Part shown: in pieces, positions 24,501 through 35,249 of the stretch
Numbering within the stretch: position 1 is the stretch's first letter
Layout of the letters: each line of letters opens with the position of its first letter
Source of the DNA: Microvelia longipes
Lineage: Eukaryota > Arthropoda > Insecta > Hemiptera > Veliidae
DNA length: 64,000 nucleotides
NCBI GenBank assembly: GCA_018340805.1
Contig: JACMZG010001863.1
Location: forward strand, 27,654,786 to 27,718,785
Direction of reading: 5' to 3'
The notes under the pieces: model-generated
Database searches by the model: none
The model's input: only the letters and a program-made list of their open reading frames with translations
What the model was told of the DNA's origin: nothing
Position numbers and translations under genes: made by a program

Positions 24501-24879
24501 CAAAAATAAATAAATATTTGCAAAATATTTTATTAATATTTTCTATTGCTTTGAATCTTAGTGCGATAAATGACAATTTCTTCACAAATTTAAACAAACC
24601 ATTCGCCATAATTATAAGTATCACTCCAGCCTTGTACGGCTTAAATAGCATGGGACACATTGCTAAAATGTAAATTGATTAATTACTTTATGATATTGGA
24701 GTGCATGGTGTCAACACGATAACACTTTTGTCAGTGACGTTTTATAAAGAATTGCTCTTTTGAAGAGAGTTCTAGTGACGCGCACTATAGATTCAAATTC
24801 AAACCCGTATAGCATTAAAACTAAAAACAACAAAGAAAAAATTTATTAGGAAAAAATTGTAGAATTCTGCAACGTAACA

Positions 24880-25930
24880 GTAAAACTCTCGAAAAAGTGC
24901 AATTTCTTAAGCTCAAAATTCCATTTTTATCAATGAAGAAATTCGACATATCTCGAAAGCTTATTGGCACACGGAAAAGTTCAACAAGTTTTACTTAGTA
25001 AACCTTTCTTTGTGGCCTATAGTTTTTATGCTAAGGGGGTTTGATTTTTTTATGGTGTGAAATTAACACATTTTATAAAAAAAAGTAGATTCCGTTTTTC
25101 TTGGAACTATTCTTGAAACTGGTAAGAACTGTAGATCTCTACTGTGCCTTTAAAACTCCTATCAAAGAGCAAACTTTTATGCTCGATATTCGATTTTCAT
25201 CAAAGAGGAAATTCGACATATCGCGAGAGCTCATTAGACCTTAACACATTTTATTCAAAAAAATATATTATGTAACAAAACTGTGAAGAAGTTGACTATA
25301 CTTCCTGTCAAGTTAAGCGAGACAGTAAAAGAAGCCGAGATAATAAAAGCCATCCCAATCATGTAGCATACGCTATTTTTTTCGGGCGTAGTATTAGTAA
25401 ACAACTATTCAGAAGAAAATATGTATAATTTTTAACAATTTGCCGGTATACTTCTTCCGATGGCCTCGTAATGTCTGAATCACTATCCATGATTATTTGA
25501 TAATAATAAGTAATTGAATTTAAATAATTAATAACTCACTTTCCGAAAATAACAAAACTTCGTTAACAAAAACGTTGGATTATTTATTTGATAAACAAAA
25601 GAAGAACAAGGAAGGTATATTTCATAACCTTGTTGTAAACTACTAGCGCCCACCTAGTGGACATTTGAGGAACTTCAACGGAGACAGTTTCTTTTTTTTT
25701 TTACAGTCGCCAACTGTTTAAAAACTACGAAAACTACGTCTACTGTCACAGACGTTATACAACGCATTTCACCTACTTTTTTTGAGGATGTAAAGTGTAT
25801 GAAAACTACTTCACAGCCGACCGAAAAAAAGTAGATTCCGTTTTTCTTGAAAATGGACAAGAGTTGTAGATCTCTACTGTACCTCTTAACTCCTATCAAT
25901 AGTGCAAATTATTCTGCTGTGGTTATTTCA
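24880..25930. repeat. Locally duplicated segments
   Basis: GGAAATTCGACATATCGCGAG-type sequence occurs at about 24940-24975 and again at 25200-25235. A longer piece, AGTAGATTCCGTTTTTCTTG ... GTAGATCTCTACTGT ... AACTCCTATCAA, occurs at about 25083-25180 and 25828-25905. All copies are direct. No coding potential is evident; the 74-codon frame at 25675-25899 overlaps one copy. Confidence 0.65.
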
Positions 25931-26533
25931 CAGACGTCTTGTGGTTGACATTAAAGAGAAAAGAATCAACAAAATATTCTCGTTTACAACTTTATCTTTG
26001 TTCCTTTCTTTCCCGTTGAGATTTTGTGGTTTGAATCTTCTTCTGAATTTTATTTTCTAGTCCACTAATTAACGGTAAATTTAAATTTAAGAATTTATTT
26101 AAAAATTTACTTTTTAAATTTATTCGTGAAGTTTATACTTTTTTATAATTATCAAGATAATTTTATAAATTGTTTTACATTTATAACATATTTTTTATAA
26201 TTTTCGGATAAAAAATGACTTTAAAGTTTAATTTAGTGTTAATTTGTTCGAGCACTATTGTTGTAACCAACACTTAAATCATAAGTTAGCAATAAGTTAA
26301 GTCTTTAGAATCTAATTTAAGGCAAAAACAACAGCACTAAAATAATTCCACCTTGCCGCATCACACTAATTTAAAAATCAATTAAACTATTTTTTTAATT
26401 AATTGCACACTAAACAAATAACGTTTAAACAAATAGCTACAGTTAAACAAATGTTTCACTGCATGCTAATGATGTCTTATGAACATAATGGAAAATATAA
26501 TTAAACTCCAAATAATGATGCATTTGAATGATG
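25931..26533. other. Upstream region of the repeat-protein gene
   Basis: AT-rich sequence with no repeat family recognised. It presumably includes the proximal regulatory region of the gene that starts near 26565, but no specific factor site stands out. Confidence 0.4.
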
Positions 26534-26569
26534 TATAAAACTGTGAAACATCAAGAAAATCATCATTTC
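26534..26569 (+). promoter_or_regulatory. TATA box and initiator
   Basis: TATAAAA at 26534-26540 lies 31 bases upstream of the A in TCATT (A at 26565), which fits the arthropod initiator loosely. Spacing is ideal for a TATA-dependent RNA polymerase II promoter, as is common for strongly expressed secretory genes. A good splice donor follows 51 bases later. Confidence 0.6.
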
Positions 26570-26616
26570 CCGAGATCACCTATTCCAGAAAGCACCAAGT
26601 CATATATTTACATTAG
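26565..26616 (+). other. Exon 1 (5'UTR) of the repeat-protein gene
   Basis: A proposed untranslated exon of about 52 bases, ending CATTAG|GTAAGAT, an almost ideal splice donor at 26617. No ATG occurs in it. The start is inferred from the TATA and initiator positions. Confidence 0.5.
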
Positions 26617-26744
26617 GTAAGATATTAATAATAATAATATTCCTTATTTTATTACAGTAAATAGTATAAAATATTAACTATTAAAAAAACTACTATCGCT
26701 AGCGTAAAATACATATTACAAGTTTTACTTACCTCATTTATTCC

Positions 26745-27310
26745 GTAAGTATATAGGAAAAGTATTGTGAATCCCAAACCGGGAAGTCACCGGTATTATT
26801 AATTGCAGGTGTTTTTAAGATCTCTTAAGTGGTTTTTACAATGATGTCTGTCTGTATGTGTGTGTGTGTGTTATCATCGTAGCTTTTAGTGCATCGTATA
26901 CTAGAGAGTTGAAACTTTGTACAAAAATCATTCTACCGCTGTAGTTGTGTTATTCGGATTTTTTATGACCCAGCGAAAATTTCAAAAAATCATAAAACGT
27001 GGAAAAATTATGCCACTAGATTGATATTTGTCACGCATGTAGCCATGTATGAGACTAACATATTTGCTTTCATCTCATTATCATCATTACTTTAATTTTT
27101 GTTATACGACTTGTGAACGTTTAAATAAATAATCCAATCAAAAGTTAAAATTTTGTACAAGTGCAAACCTTTACTTAATAAAAAAGCAGCATCGACCGTG
27201 GTCAGTCCCTAGATGGGTGACTGCTGGAATCTGAGGACGAGCGAAGCGAGCCCGAAGACGTGTTCCAGTATAAATTTAACTCCTTGTAAATTCTAAAGAC
27301 GAGCGAAGCG
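26745..27310 (-). mobile_element. RF1 copy in intron 1
   Basis: Antisense to the gene. It starts with ATATAGGAAAAGTATTGTG (the RF1 3' end reversed) and passes through the GT-tract and GAGAGTTGAAACTTTGTAC. It ends with GCAGCATCGACCGTGGTCAG and GACGAGCGAAGCGAGCC. The outermost head (GGTACC) is missing. Confidence 0.8.
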
Positions 27311-27419
27311 TGTCCGAGTATTTTTGATAAATACTTTTGAAAATATGCTTATATAGTGGCAGTATGTCACATTATAAGCAAGTTGTATGCAACTATTTCT
27401 AATAGTGTGCAATGCCCAC

Positions 27420-27610
27420 TAATGCGATATGTATGCGCACATCCTTTGAAAAATCTATAAAATAATATTAACTAGTATTATTAGTACCGCTCAAGTTATA
27501 AAGCATAAACGGGAAACTTAAGCAAACAACGGATTGCTAACCACGAAAGCACGTATTTCAACAGATATTTGCCCGGCATGCTGACCTCCGCACCAGAATT
27601 TTATTATATA
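27420..27610 (-). repeat. Decayed RF3 arm in intron 1
   Basis: GCGCACATCCTTTGAAAAAT, AAAGCATAAACGGGAAACTT, GAAAGCACGTATTTC and GCCCGGCATGCTGACC match the right arm of RF3 with many changes. Confidence 0.55.
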
Positions 27611-27860
27611 AGTGTGCTATAACAAAATAACTCTGCCTCAGAGGTTCGAAAGCTTGGTGATTTTAATCTTAAACGTTTGCTCTCATGCTCAGAAATCTCG
27701 CTAAAGGTTTTAATTTTTACATTACGTCACAAAGTTTTTTTTTAATTTCGTAAAATTTTATTTGGGATTAACGTATTAATTCAATAACATTAGTTTTACA
27801 TTGTAAAGTTTTAGACATTTATTTATGCAGAAGATTTTTTTCTCATTTTAGAAAAACTAA

Positions 27861-28254
27861 ATGAAGGGTTTCTTCCTTGTTCTTGTCGTGGCTGCCATAA
27901 AAAGCTCCGGTGCCGCTCAGTTTAATCTTGAATTTAGTGGCGATGCTGGCCTTAACGCTAACATTTACCCCGAAGGTACACTTGGTACAACCAGAGCTGC
28001 GAATGTACTTACTGCTGCTCTTAGTGGTCTAATCAGATCTGGTGGTGGTATTACTCTTGGTGGTGTAACTGGGGCAGGTGGTCTAACTAGTGCACTTGGC
28101 GGTGTAACAAGAGAAGCTGATTTTCTTAGAGGATCCACTGGCATAGCTAACAGTAAAGTTAGAGGAGCATATGGAGCTCTTGCTGACGGACCGGTCATCA
28201 GACTTGATGGAGGCGTCTTAAGTGCTGCTGTTAATCTTACAAATGGTGCTTTCG
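27861..28254 (+). CDS. Repeat-protein gene, exon 2: signal peptide and N-terminal domain
   Basis: The ATG at 27861 is nine bases after a strong splice acceptor. The first 20 residues (MKGFFLVLVVAAIKSSGAAQ) form a typical secretion signal, probably cut near SGA-A-Q. Residues 20-131 form a non-repetitive Gly/Ala/Leu/Thr-rich segment with no cysteine (for example GGGITLGGVTGAGGLTSALG), so the product is predicted to be exported. The exon ends TTC G|GTAAAT at 28254 in phase 1. Joining to the acceptor at 29080 keeps the frame and creates a Gly codon. If the intron is retained, the frame ends after 139 residues at a TAA (28278-28280). The layout recalls the heads of silk or other fibrous secreted proteins, but I recognise no named family. 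Confidence 0.75.
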
Positions 28255-29080
28255 GTAAATATAAAAATATTATTAATTAAACATAATAAACAAGATAAAA
28301 CAAAAAAGCTTGCTTTTGTCGTCTGACATACAAATCGAGTGGGTAAAACATAAAGAACTATCTGAAACAACTTAATGGCTATTTAACTTCTGTTTAAAAG
28401 TTTCAGGCAAAAATACATTTATTTATTGGTGGGATGCATAAAACTATATTCAAAAGTTTAGTTACATTAGCCAAAAAATTATAGTTTGTGCATAAATTTA
28501 AATTATTACAACTTAGTTATAGTAGTTATAGTATTTAACTTTAGTTATATGTTATATTTAGTAGTTAATTATTACAAAACTTTAGTAAGTATCTATAGTA
28601 TAGTGCAATGGAATAATTCTATTCTACTATAACCTATAGCTAATTTTTTATAATTATTATTTTTGTACTGTTAACAAAAAGGCTATTGGCGGAAACCACC
28701 TTCTATATAAATTTATAAGTAAATAATATACTTATAATTAAATAAATAAAGTATAAAATTATACTTATAATTAAAACGTTATTAGTTTTTAACTAATAAT
28801 GCTAAAAACTAGGCGGCCGTATACGGCCACAAGACATACTTAGTTAATGCACACATTAACGTATAAATGTATTTCCCAAATTACTACGTTAAATTGTTAT
28901 TTTAAAACATTCATAAGCATTAATACAACTAAAGTTATAATATTCTAGGCCCTAGACACATGATAACATTATTATTCTGAGGTATAGCGAAGCAAGTTGT
29001 AAGTTATGAGAAAGAGTAACCCGTACCTAATTTTTTAAGTATTAACTCATTTTCTTGTCTTAATAAACCAATATTTTTAG
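28255..29080 (+). other. Intron 2 of the repeat-protein gene
   Basis: GTAAAT ... TATTTTTAG, phase 1, 826 bases. It is AT-rich apart from a perfect 14-base palindrome GGCCGTATACGGCC (28815-28828). AATAAA at 28285-28290, just after the in-frame stop, could allow an early polyadenylated short form. Confidence 0.65.
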
Positions 29081-30537
29081 GTCTCACAAACCGATGTATG
29101 GGAGCTGATAGTAGTAGTCTTCCTAATAAAGGTATAGATGCTGCCCTCGCCAACAGCATCAACAGTAGAGCTATAGGATTAACAGGTGTTTATGGTAATG
29201 AAATATACGAAATTACTAATTATAGAGCTAACGCTTATGACAACCAAGGTAATACTGATGCTAAAGGACAAGGCAGTCAAGACAACGAAGGTGCAGGAGG
29301 TCAAGGCAACCAATTTAACAGTTATGACAACCAAGATAACGGTTATAGCAACCAAGGAAATACTCTTAGCAACCAAGATTACGCTAATGGCAACCAAGAA
29401 AATACTTATAGGAACCAAGATTACGTTGATGGCTACCAAGATAACACCTATAGAAATCCAGATTACGCTTATGGCAACAACGGTAAAGCTAATGATAACC
29501 AAGTAGACAGTGATGCTAGAGGACAAGACAATCAAGGTAACGAAGGTGCTAGAGGTCAAGGCAATCAATATAACTCTTATGACAACCTAGATAACGGCTA
29601 TAGCAACCAAGATTACGCTAATGGCAACCAAGAAAATACTTATAGCAACCAAGATTACGCTAATGGCAACCAAGAAAATACTCATAGCAACCACGGTTAC
29701 GCTAATGGCAACCAAGGAAATACTCATAGCAACCACGGTTACGCTAATGGCAACCAAGGAAATACTCATAGCAACCAAGATTACGCTAATGGCAACCAAG
29801 GAAATACTCATAGCAACCAAGACGCTAATGGCAACCTAGAAAATAGTGATGATAGAGAAAAAGGATATAAAGGCAACGGAGGCCCTGGAGGTCAAGGGAA
29901 CCAATATAACACTTATGAGAGACAGGATAACAGTTATGGCAACCAAGATTACGCTAATGGCAACGCTTATGATAACCAAGTAGACAGTAATGCTAGAGGA
30001 CAAGGCAATCAAAGCAACGAAGGTGCAGGAAGTCAAGGCAACCAATACACCACTTATGAAAGCCCAGGTAACGGTAATGACAACCTAGGTAACACTTATA
30101 GCAACCAAGATTACGCTAATGGCAACCGAGAAAACAATGTAGCTAGAGAAAAAGGCTATGAAGGCAACGAAGGCCCTGGAGGTCAAGGAAATCAATATAA
30201 CACTTATCACAGCCAAGATAACGATTATAGCAACCAAGGTAACAGTGGTGCTAGAGAACAAGCCAATCAAGGCAACGGAGGTGCTGGAGGACAAGGCAAC
30301 CAATATAACAGTTATAACAGCCAAGATAGTGGTTATGGCAACCAAGATAACACCTATAGAAATCCAGATTACGCTTATGGCAACAACGGTAAAGCTAATG
30401 ATAACCAAGTAGGCAGTGATGCTAGAGGACAAGACAATCAAGGAAACGAAGGTGCTAGAGGTCAAGGCAACCAATATAACTCTTATGACAACCTAGATAA
30501 CGGCTATAGCAACCAAGATTACGCTAATAATGGCTAG
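29081..30537 (+). CDS. Repeat-protein gene, exon 3: open part (N/Q/G/Y-rich block)
   Basis: With exon 2 this gives a 616-residue product ending at TAG 30535-30537. The first 50 residues finish the N-terminal domain, with a single cysteine (TNRCMGAD, about residue 137) that could make an intermolecular disulfide. From about 29230 everything is tandem repeat dominated by Asn, Gln, Gly, Tyr, Ser and Asp. The main unit is 14 residues (SNQDYANGNQGNTH/Y, 42 bases), mixed with longer modules such as GNEGARGQGNQYNSYDN. A segment of about 190 bases at 29432-29622 recurs at 30338-30528. The stop falls a few bases after that second copy and is followed by more repeat in a shifted frame, so it may not be the native end. 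A role as an extracellular fibre, glue or sheath material is inferred from composition only. Confidence 0.75.
29432..29622 (+). repeat. Internal duplication, copy A
   Basis: Nearly identical to 30338-30528 (offset 906 bases), with only a few substitutions. It encodes NTYRNPDYAYGNNGKANDNQ and the following module. Confidence 0.9.
30338..30528 (+). repeat. Internal duplication, copy B
   Basis: Second copy of 29432-29622. The reading frame breaks within ten bases of its right end (insert-like GCTAATAATGGCTAGCTAAT), which points to a recombination or assembly junction. Confidence 0.9.
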
Positions 30538-33086
30538 CTAATAAGGTAACACTTATAGCAACCAAGATTACGCTAATGGCAACCAAGGTAACACTTATAG
30601 CAACCAAGATTACGCTAATGGCAACCAAGAAAATACTTATAGCAACCAAGATTACGCTAATGGCAACCAAGGTAACACTTATAGCAACCAAGATTACGCT
30701 AATGGCAACCAAGGTAACACTTATAGCAACCAAGATTACGCTAATGGCAACGCTTATGATAACGAAGTAGACAGTAATGATAGAGGACAAGGCAATCAAA
30801 GCAACGGAGGTGCAGGAAGTCAAGGCAACCAATACAACTCTTATGACAGCCCAGGTAACGGTAATGGCAACCTAGGTAACACTTATAGCAACCAAGATTA
30901 CACAAATGGCAACCAAGGTAACAGTTATAGTAACCAAGATTACGCTTATGGCAACCAAGAAAACACTTATAGCAACCAAGATTACGCTAATAGCAACCAA
31001 GGAAACACTTATAGCAACCAAGATTACGCTAATGGAAACTATGGTAACACTTATACCAACCAAGATTACGCAAATTGCAACCAAGGTAACAGTTATAGTA
31101 ACCAAGATTACGCTTTGGCAACAAGATACTTATAGCAAGAACGCAAGGAAACACTTATAGCGACCAAGATTACGCTAATGGCAACCAAGGAAACACTTAT
31201 AGCAACCAAGATTACGCAAATGGCAACCAAGGTAACACTTATAGTAATCCAGACTACGCTAATGGCAACCAAGGTTACTCTTATAGTAACCAAGATGACG
31301 GTTATGGCGAAAACAGTAACGGTTACGGTAACCAAGGTAACCAAGGCAACGGAGGTGCAGGAGGTCAAGGCAACCAATATAACAGTTATAACAGCCAAAA
31401 TAACGGTTATGGCAACCAAGGTAACACTTATAGCAACCAAGATTACGCTTATGGCGAAAACAGTAACGGCTATGGCAACCAAGGTAATAATGATGCTAGA
31501 GAACAAGGCAATGGAGGTGTTGGTGGACAAGCCCAAGATGGTAACACTTATGGTGATCCAGAAAACGCTTACATCGGCCAAAATAACGGTTATGGCAATC
31601 AAGATCACGGGTATGGCAGCCAAGGTAACAGTGATTATATAGATCAATGGAACCAAGCTAACGGCGGTGCTGAAGGACAAGGACACCAAGGAAATATACC
31701 TATGGCAACCAAGATAATGTTGATGCTAGTAGTCAAGACTATCAAGGCAACGCTTATGATAGCCAAGGTAACAACGGTTATTTTGAGCAAGGCAACCAAG
31801 GCAATAGAAATGGGGGAGGTTTAGGCAATCAAGGTAACTTATACAGTGACCAAAGAAACGGTAGTGCTATAAATCAAGGTAACGCTGATACCAGAGGTCA
31901 AGTCAATGAAGGAAACGTGGATTCTAGAGATCAAAGCAACCAAGGTAACGGCAACGCTGTAAGTCAAAGCAACCAAGGTAACGGCGGCACTGTAAATCAA
32001 GGAAACCAAGGTAACGCTAATATGGGAGGTCAAGGTAATCAAGGAAACAGCGACGCTGTAAGTCAAGTAAACCAAGCAAATGGTGGTGCTGCAAGTCAAG
32101 GCAACTCAGGAAATGGCGGCGCTAAAAGTCAGGGCAACCAAAGTAACGGTGGTGCTGAAGGTCTTGACAATAAAGGAAACGATGGCACTGTAAGTCAAGG
32201 CAACCAAAGTATTGGCGGTGCTGCAAGTCAAGGCAACCCAGGAAACGGCGGTGCTGTAAGTCAGGGCAACCAAAGTAACGGCGGTGCTGTAAGTCCGGGA
32301 AATCAAAGTAACGGCGGTGCTGTAAGTCCAGGTAACCAAGGTAATGGCGGTGTTGCAAGTCAAGGCAACCCAGAAAGCGGTGGTGCAGTAAGTCCGGGCA
32401 ATCAAAGTAACGGCGGTGCTGTAAGTCCGGGCAACCAAAGTAACGATGGCACTGTAAGTCAAGGCAACCAAAGTAATGGCGGTGCTGCAAGTCAAGGCTA
32501 CCCAGGAAACGGCGGTGCTGTAAGTCCGGGAATCAAAGTACGGGGTGCTGTAAGTCAAAGTAACGGCGGTGCTGTAAGTCCGGGCAACCAAAGTAATGGC
32601 GGTGCTGAAAGTCAAGGTAACCAAAGTAACGGCGGTGCTGCAAATCAAGGCAACCCAGGAAGCGGTGGTGCTGTAAGTCAGAGCAACCAAAGTAACGGCG
32701 GTGCTGCAAATCAAGGCAACCCAGGAAGCGGTGGTGCTGGTGGTAAGCTGCAAGGTCAAGGAAACCAAGGTAATGGCGGTGCTGCAAGTCAAGGAAACCA
32801 AGGTAATGGCGGTGCTGCAAGTCAAGGAAACCAAGGTAATGGCGTGCTGCAAGTCAAGGAAACCAAGTAATGGCGCGGTGCTGCAAGTCAAGGAAACCAA
32901 GGTAATGGCGGTGCTGCAAGTCAAGGAAACCAAGGTAATGGCGGTGCTGCAAGTCAAGGAAACCAAGCTGTTGGGGGTCAAGGAAACCAAAGCAACAGAG
33001 GTGCTAAGGGTTAAGGCAACCAAATTTGGAGTTGGCCTGGGCAGGGGAATTTTTTTATGTATGACTATGACAAAGTAATTAAATAA
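30538..33086 (+). pseudogene. Repeat-protein gene, exon 3 continuation with broken frame
   Basis: The repeat coding pattern continues without a non-repeat gap but changes frame. About 30545-31110 is one base ahead of the upstream frame. After a damaged stretch at 31112-31147 the original frame returns. Near 31697 it shifts again to the frame used until the end. Compensated indels lie at 32527-32550 and 32843-32880. Up to about 31690 the unit is the Tyr-rich 14-mer. From about 31860 it becomes an exact 11-mer (GNQSNGGAVSP and variants), Tyr-poor with ten or so N-Q-S sequons. A TAA at 33012-33014 replaces an expected CAA. The same frame then continues as GNQIWSWPGQGNFFMYDYDK to TAA at 33084-33086, a plausible native C-terminal tail. 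Either this allele is decaying or the repeat was misassembled. Confidence 0.65.
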
Positions 33087-33290
33087 TATTATCGAAAAAC
33101 ATTTTTTAAATTTTGAATGCTACCAATTTTCTGGCAATTAATTCTGTATTTTTTTTTTACTAAAAAAACTTATTAGCTCAATTTTCATTGGGAAATAGTC
33201 AAAACAAAAATAAGGACTTCTTGAGGAGTATTTCTATGATTCCATTGCTAGTTTTTTTTAACTTTTTTGGATCATGAGGGGTTTATACTT

Positions 33291-33296
33291 AATAAA
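33291..33296 (+). terminator. Poly(A) signal
   Basis: AATAAA about 205 bases after the proposed last stop, within AT-rich 3' sequence. It is the first canonical signal seen downstream of the repeat exon on this strand. Confidence 0.5.
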
Positions 33297-33399
33297 GATA
33301 TATTTAGTACTTACAAATTTTGTTTTTACTAATTTCAAGCATACTGTTAAAGTATCCCAAAAAGAATCCCAAGGGGTTAAAGAGGTTTATTTACAGCAG

Positions 33400-33590
33400 G
33401 TTGAAGAAGTAATTGATGAAACAGTTACCGTGGATACTTACTGTAGGATATGAATATCCTTGGACCCAGTTTCGGCTTAACACCATCGTCATCATCAAGT
33501 GTTGCTCCGCCTGCTGATAATGGCCAAAACCGGATATTCATATCCTACAACAACTATCGACGATAGCTGATTCTTCATTTGCTATGGGGG
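33400..33590. mobile_element. RF6 foldback copy
   Basis: Imperfect inverted arms, GTTGAAGAAGTAATTGATG ... GTAGGATATGAATATCC and the reverse, enclose CAGTTTCGGCTTAACACC-ATC-rich sequence. A longer relative is at 53020-53425. Confidence 0.6.
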
Positions 33591-34084
33591 TTCTTTTCTC
33601 CGCAGTTGGGGTCTACAACGGAGCTGACTAGTAAGTCAATTTTAACTGAATTAAGATTTTAGTGAGTTTTTGAACCAACTTTTAGCTCGTTCTTCTTGCA
33701 ATGAAGCAAGATCGTCGTTTACTATTATACACATCCGTAAAAACGCTTGTAAATATTTCTTAACTCCTAAAGCTTTTTTTCTGAGAATACCACCAAAATA
33801 TATCCAATTATATAGGAAAAGTAATGCTATTGGGTATTCTGTACCGCTACAACATATACTACTACTACTAATACCATTTAAATGCCAACCTATCCCAGAA
33901 GAGAACTATATAAATGGAAGAGAGCTATGGATATTGAGTTAAATTTAATTTTTGTATTACTGTACGAGGTCAATATGATTTTCAGGGTGTTAATATCAAA
34001 CTAAGGTGAGGGAATTAGACCCCGCTCTACCACTTCCCCCTAGAATTGCCTATGGTGTTAGCTCTAAAAATTAGAAACTGGGGC
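33591..34084. other. Unassigned stretch
   Basis: A 90-codon open frame (33670-33942) has no recognisable domain, and no RNA gene was seen. Confidence 0.4.
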
Positions 34085-34605
34085 TACAAACGAATTATCC
34101 TTTCAGGTGCAATAAAACCTATCTGTCTGTATGTGTTTGTTATCATCCATGATTTTAGTGTTTTAATGGTACAGTTGAAACTTTGTACAAAAATCAATCT
34201 TTGGATGTAGTTGAGCTTAATGACTCAGCAAATTACTTATTTATTAAAACATCTTAAAAGAATCATTGGATTGTTAGTACTTAAATTTAGCACTCATGTA
34301 TGCTACATATTATCAACAAATGTGCTAAGTTATACTTCATTAGTAGCATTGATTAAATTTTAGGTTTATAGAAACATTGAAGAATTGTCTTATTTTGTTA
34401 ATATTTGGCACTAGTGTTCTCCTTTGTATAATAAATAAGTAGTGTACTAAGGTTCAATACAATACAGCTAGTATATCTACGATTTTTCCTAGCATTCGAG
34501 GACAAGCGAAGCGAGTCCGAAGAAGTGAGAACGAATGTAGAGAATCCAACATGGTTAGGAAAAGATCCGAGGTATTCTGTACTCGATTTTTAGCTAATTT
34601 TTACA
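34085..34605 (-). mobile_element. RF1 copy
   Basis: Reversed RF1: GTGTTTGTTATCATCCATG, CAGTTGAAACTTTGTAC and GACAAGCGAAGCGAGTCCGA, ending TCCGAGGTATTCTGTACTCG. The 3' terminal hairpin is lost. Confidence 0.75.
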
Positions 34606-35249
34606 AGAAAAATGCGCTTATGGTCTTAACTAATACTAGCTCATCATTTCACATCCCACCACATACAGTGTCAATTATCTGTTCTTAGCTTTGACCAATT
34701 CTACGACCGCAAAACTTTTTATAACGCTTTAGACCAAAACTTATTTAAAATTACAACTCATACATGAATAGTCGCATAAAGAGCGACTCGGAACATGTTT
34801 ATAGTATGTCTCTTCATATCTATATGTTACCAACAACTTCACGCTTTGATAGTCAAACTCAGTCGGTCCTATCCTGTCTCTTTCTTACACCCATTCCCCA
34901 TCTCTCTCGGTCGAAACCTGTATGAAACACCTTTTAGTAATGAGTTACTTGTTATATTTTTTGTTCATGATATACCAGGGTTAGACAATCATGTCATGGG
35001 AAACTGATTCTGTTAAACTTTTTTTCTTCTTCAATACAGAGTATTAGTTTCATTCTTATATAATCATAACTTACGTTAAAATGTACACAATGTGACGCTC
35101 AAATTAACTTTTTTAACTTATAAATTCCTGTTTTTGACAATAGCTGTGACGGGTTATTACAATTTGTATTACTTAATTTTTTTTATAACTAAATTACTTA
35201 ATTAGTAGGGCTTTTGTGTACATAAATTACTAGCGCATAAAATAAAAAA
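34606..35249. other. Unassigned stretch
   Basis: A 70-codon open frame at 34795-35007 begins with a hydrophobic stretch but has no homology that I recognise and no promoter or splice context. It is probably accidental. Confidence 0.35.

Larger units (their letters stand above)
26617..27851 (+). other. Intron 1 (5'UTR) of the repeat-protein gene
   Basis: It begins GTAAGAT and ends TTTTTTTCTCATTTTAG, nine bases before the start codon. It contains an almost complete RF1 copy in antisense orientation (26745-27310) and a decayed RF3 arm (27420-27610). Confidence 0.55.

Noticed and set aside
29179..33078. Long open frames in other frames and on the minus strand of the repeat exon (up to 305 codons)
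   Set aside because: They follow from the stop-free 42- and 33-base units. They lack signal peptides, splice context and independent conservation, while the + strand frame continues smoothly from the signal-peptide exon.
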